A DNA stretch of 14,167 nt, taken from an uncultured Carnobacteriaceae bacterium (GTDB lineage: Bacteria; Bacillota; Bacilli; Lactobacillales; Aerococcaceae). Both the position numbers and the translations under genes were made by a program. Below the pieces are notes generated by a model. It was not told the origin of the DNA. It was given only the letters and a program-made list of their open reading frames with translations, and searched no databases. Where the stretch lies: NCBI GenBank assembly GCA_938039195.1, contig CALHVK010000007.1:1-14167 (forward strand). The letters are read 5' to 3'. Shown here piece after piece: positions 13,212 to 14,167 of this stretch; within the stretch, counting starts at the first letter, position 1; each line of letters starts with the position of its first letter.

Positions 13212-13916
13212 TTATTTATTAGGGTCGTATTTTTCAAAACCCTTTTCTTGAAGTAATTCATTTAATTCATCAATAGCATTTTTTATAGGTTTAGAAATTT
13301 CGTCATAAAATTTATCGGTCATTCCTTTACGTCTATTATCTTTTTTATCAAAAAAGAAATCTAATAATTCGGAAGTATAAAAATTATATAGCTTTTTTAT
13401 TGCATATCTAATTGCACCATCTTGAGTGTTATCGTAAGATTCTATTTTATTTAAGTATTTTATTATTTGTCGTTTTAAATACTCATCGTGACCTCTATAA
13501 TTTAAGTTATTTTCTAAGAAATAATCACATATTTTATCTATTGCAATTTGTTTATGTCTTTCATATTCAGACTTAGAAAAATTCCCTTCCTCATCTTCAG
13601 ACTTTAAATAAAATGAAATTTTAAAATTGAGAATATTAAAATCATCATCATTATCTTGTTCTAAAATACTGTTTAGTAATTCTGTTACATATTCTTTTGT
13701 TTCAACAAAATTTAAGCCGTCACCCTTTACCAATTCTATTGGTGTTATTCCACCTAAACTAGCTATTCTTGCTAAATTACGTTTATTAGGCAAGTTTCTG
13801 TTTTTTTCCCAATTATTTACGGTGCCTTTACTAGTATTAAATATAGCGCCAAATTCTTCCATAGTTTGCCCAAGATTTAACCTGATTGCTTTAATTCGTT
13901 CGCCTACAGTAGTCAT
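13212..13916 (-). CDS. HTH XRE-family phage repressor without a recognisable peptidase domain
   Basis: The N-terminal helix-turn-helix spans about residues 3-65: ERIKAIRLNLGQTMEEFGAI and then NTSKGTVNNWEKNRNLP, with the typical PIELVKGD end. The remaining 165 residues are lysine- and glutamate-rich, largely helical in character (for example ERHKQIAIDKICDYFLEN), and end in a coiled-coil-like helix. I see no S24 LexA/CI self-cleavage motifs (Ala-Gly site, Ser/Lys dyad). Its position between int and a divergent cro-like gene marks it as the lysogeny repressor by context. ATG 13916 is preceded by AGAGGTG; upstream in-frame ATGs at 13931 and 14018 are not better supported. How it is inactivated is unknown; a small antirepressor or protease elsewhere in the element is possible. 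Confidence 0.82.
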   Translation of the reverse strand: MTTVGERIKAIRLNLGQTMEEFGAIFNTSKGTVNNWEKNRNLPNKRNLARIASLGGITPIELVKGDGLNFVETKEYVTELLNSILEQDNDDDFNILNFKISFYLKSEDEEGNFSKSEYERHKQIAIDKICDYFLENNLNYRGHDEYLKRQIIKYLNKIESYDNTQDGAIRYAIKKLYNFYTSELLDFFFDKKDNRRKGMTDKFYDEISKPIKNAIDELNELLQEKGFEKYDPNK

Positions 13917-13940
13917 CTTTTCACCTCTCATTCTGTATGA

Positions 13941-13969
13941 ATTATAAAATAAATATTTTAAAAAGTAAA
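13941..13969 (-). promoter_or_regulatory. Repressor promoter
   Basis: On the minus strand TTTACT (13964-13969), a 17-bp spacer and perfect TATAAT (13941-13946). It runs opposite to the cro-like promoter, with the two -35 regions about 8 bp apart, so one bound repressor could affect both. Confidence 0.7.
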
Positions 13970-14022
13970 CAAAAGTATTGACAAAATAAAACAAAACATT
14001 TAAACTTTTAGTATGCAAAAGT
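13961..14022. promoter_or_regulatory. AAAAGT half-sites, candidate lysis/lysogeny operators
   Basis: AAAAGT at 13961-13966, 13971-13976 and 14017-14022, and its complement ACTTTT at 14004-14009. The last two form ACTTTT-N7-AAAAGT just after the cro-like -10. They overlap both -35 regions and the start of the cro-like transcript. The tract is AT-rich, so some matches may be chance. Confidence 0.4.
13978..14006 (+). promoter_or_regulatory. Promoter of the cro-like gene
   Basis: A perfect TTGACA (13978-13983), a 17-bp spacer and TAAACT (14001-14006). This would be the early rightward promoter of the element. Confidence 0.7.
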
Positions 14023-14046
14023 AAAGTGATGAAAGAAGGTGATTAA

Positions 14047-14167
14047 ATGTATAATAAAATTAGAGGATATAGAAATATGTTAAAACTTAGTCAAGAAGAA
14101 ATGGGAAAGTATATTGGCGTTACAAAACAATCATATCATCTTAAGGAAACAGGAAAAACAAAGTTTA
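14047..14167 (+). CDS. Cro-like HTH regulator (3' partial)
   Basis: The 40 visible codons read MYNKIRGYRNMLKLSQEEMG followed by KYIGVTKQSYHLKETGKTKF, an XRE/Cro helix-turn-helix: helix 1 with R-x-x-L-x-x-L, a Q-x-x-x-A/G motif and the recognition helix VTKQSYHLKETG. The gene runs off the window. AGAAGGTGAT precedes the ATG. It is divergent from the repressor gene, so by position it is the Cro-like switch protein or a second early regulator. Confidence 0.85.
   Translation, partial: MYNKIRGYRNMLKLSQEEMGKYIGVTKQSYHLKETGKTKF

Larger units (their letters stand above)
11966..14167. mobile_element. Left end of a temperate prophage or similar integrative element
   Basis: Right after the rex terminator, base composition becomes visibly AT-rich. 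The genes are a tyrosine integrase, an HTH repressor on the same strand and a divergent cro-like gene, which is the lysogeny module order of Firmicutes temperate phages. The right end lies outside the window. The exact left boundary is unknown; it should fall between the rex terminator and the integrase stop. No structural phage gene is visible, so an integrative conjugative element or satellite is also possible. Confidence 0.75.

Noticed and set aside
1..14167. CRISPR arrays, tRNA or rRNA genes, insertion sequences with transposases
   Set aside because: No regularly spaced repeats, tRNA cloverleafs, rRNA motifs or transposase genes were seen in reading both strands.

Overview
The window is low-to-mid GC Firmicutes DNA, most likely Lactobacillales (the gene set and protein types fit a Carnobacteriaceae/Enterococcaceae-like lactic acid bacterium; the genus cannot be fixed by reading). 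The evidence is ribosomal protein S20, UvrB, Asd, a heterodimeric LmrCD/EfrAB/BmrCD-type exporter, a YdiF-type ABC-F protein beside Rex (a Bacillus-like neighbourhood), Gram-positive ribosome binding sites and intrinsic terminators.

Layout. 1-261: 3' end of a membrane-anchored protein with a ribosomal L7/L12 C-terminal-like segment. 262-739: a terminator, then a roughly 260-nt structured RNA gene (438-697, +) with its own promoter and terminator, facing the rpsT terminator. 740-994: rpsT (-). 1168-3807: uvrB and a YjbR/MmcQ-family gene, probably one operon. 3846-4838: asd. 4845-5230: a second, larger structured RNA on the minus strand. 5279-5416: palindromic operator-like sites and a promoter. 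5450-8916: two overlapping genes for an asymmetric heterodimeric ABC exporter. 8929-8968: bidirectional terminator. 9063-11012: ABC-F ATPase (-), with a duplicated copy of its last codons just past its stop. 11255-11902: rex, divergent from the ABC-F gene across a promoter region rich in TTGTGA half-sites. 11998 to the end: left end of an AT-rich temperate phage or similar integrative element, with tyrosine integrase, HTH repressor and a divergent cro-like gene cut by the window edge.

The most notable result is that the two non-coding elements at 438-697 (+) and 4845-5230 (-) are homologous. Aligned by hand, they share a 27-nt block (21 identities), a second block in the opposite arm, and the same architecture: short terminal helix, large internal loop, long helix, branched apical domain, and a hairpin with an A-bulged 4-nt loop. 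At least six base pairs change on both sides while pairing is kept. They differ mainly in the apical insert (one extended hairpin versus three hairpins). This looks like a two-copy structured RNA family. I cannot assign it to a known riboswitch, 6S, tmRNA, RNase P or SRP RNA, and I cannot search Rfam from here.

The rest is conserved housekeeping and transport DNA plus an integrative element beside rex. Several starts are non-ATG (rpsT TTG, first exporter gene GTG, integrase TTG), chosen from Shine-Dalgarno position.
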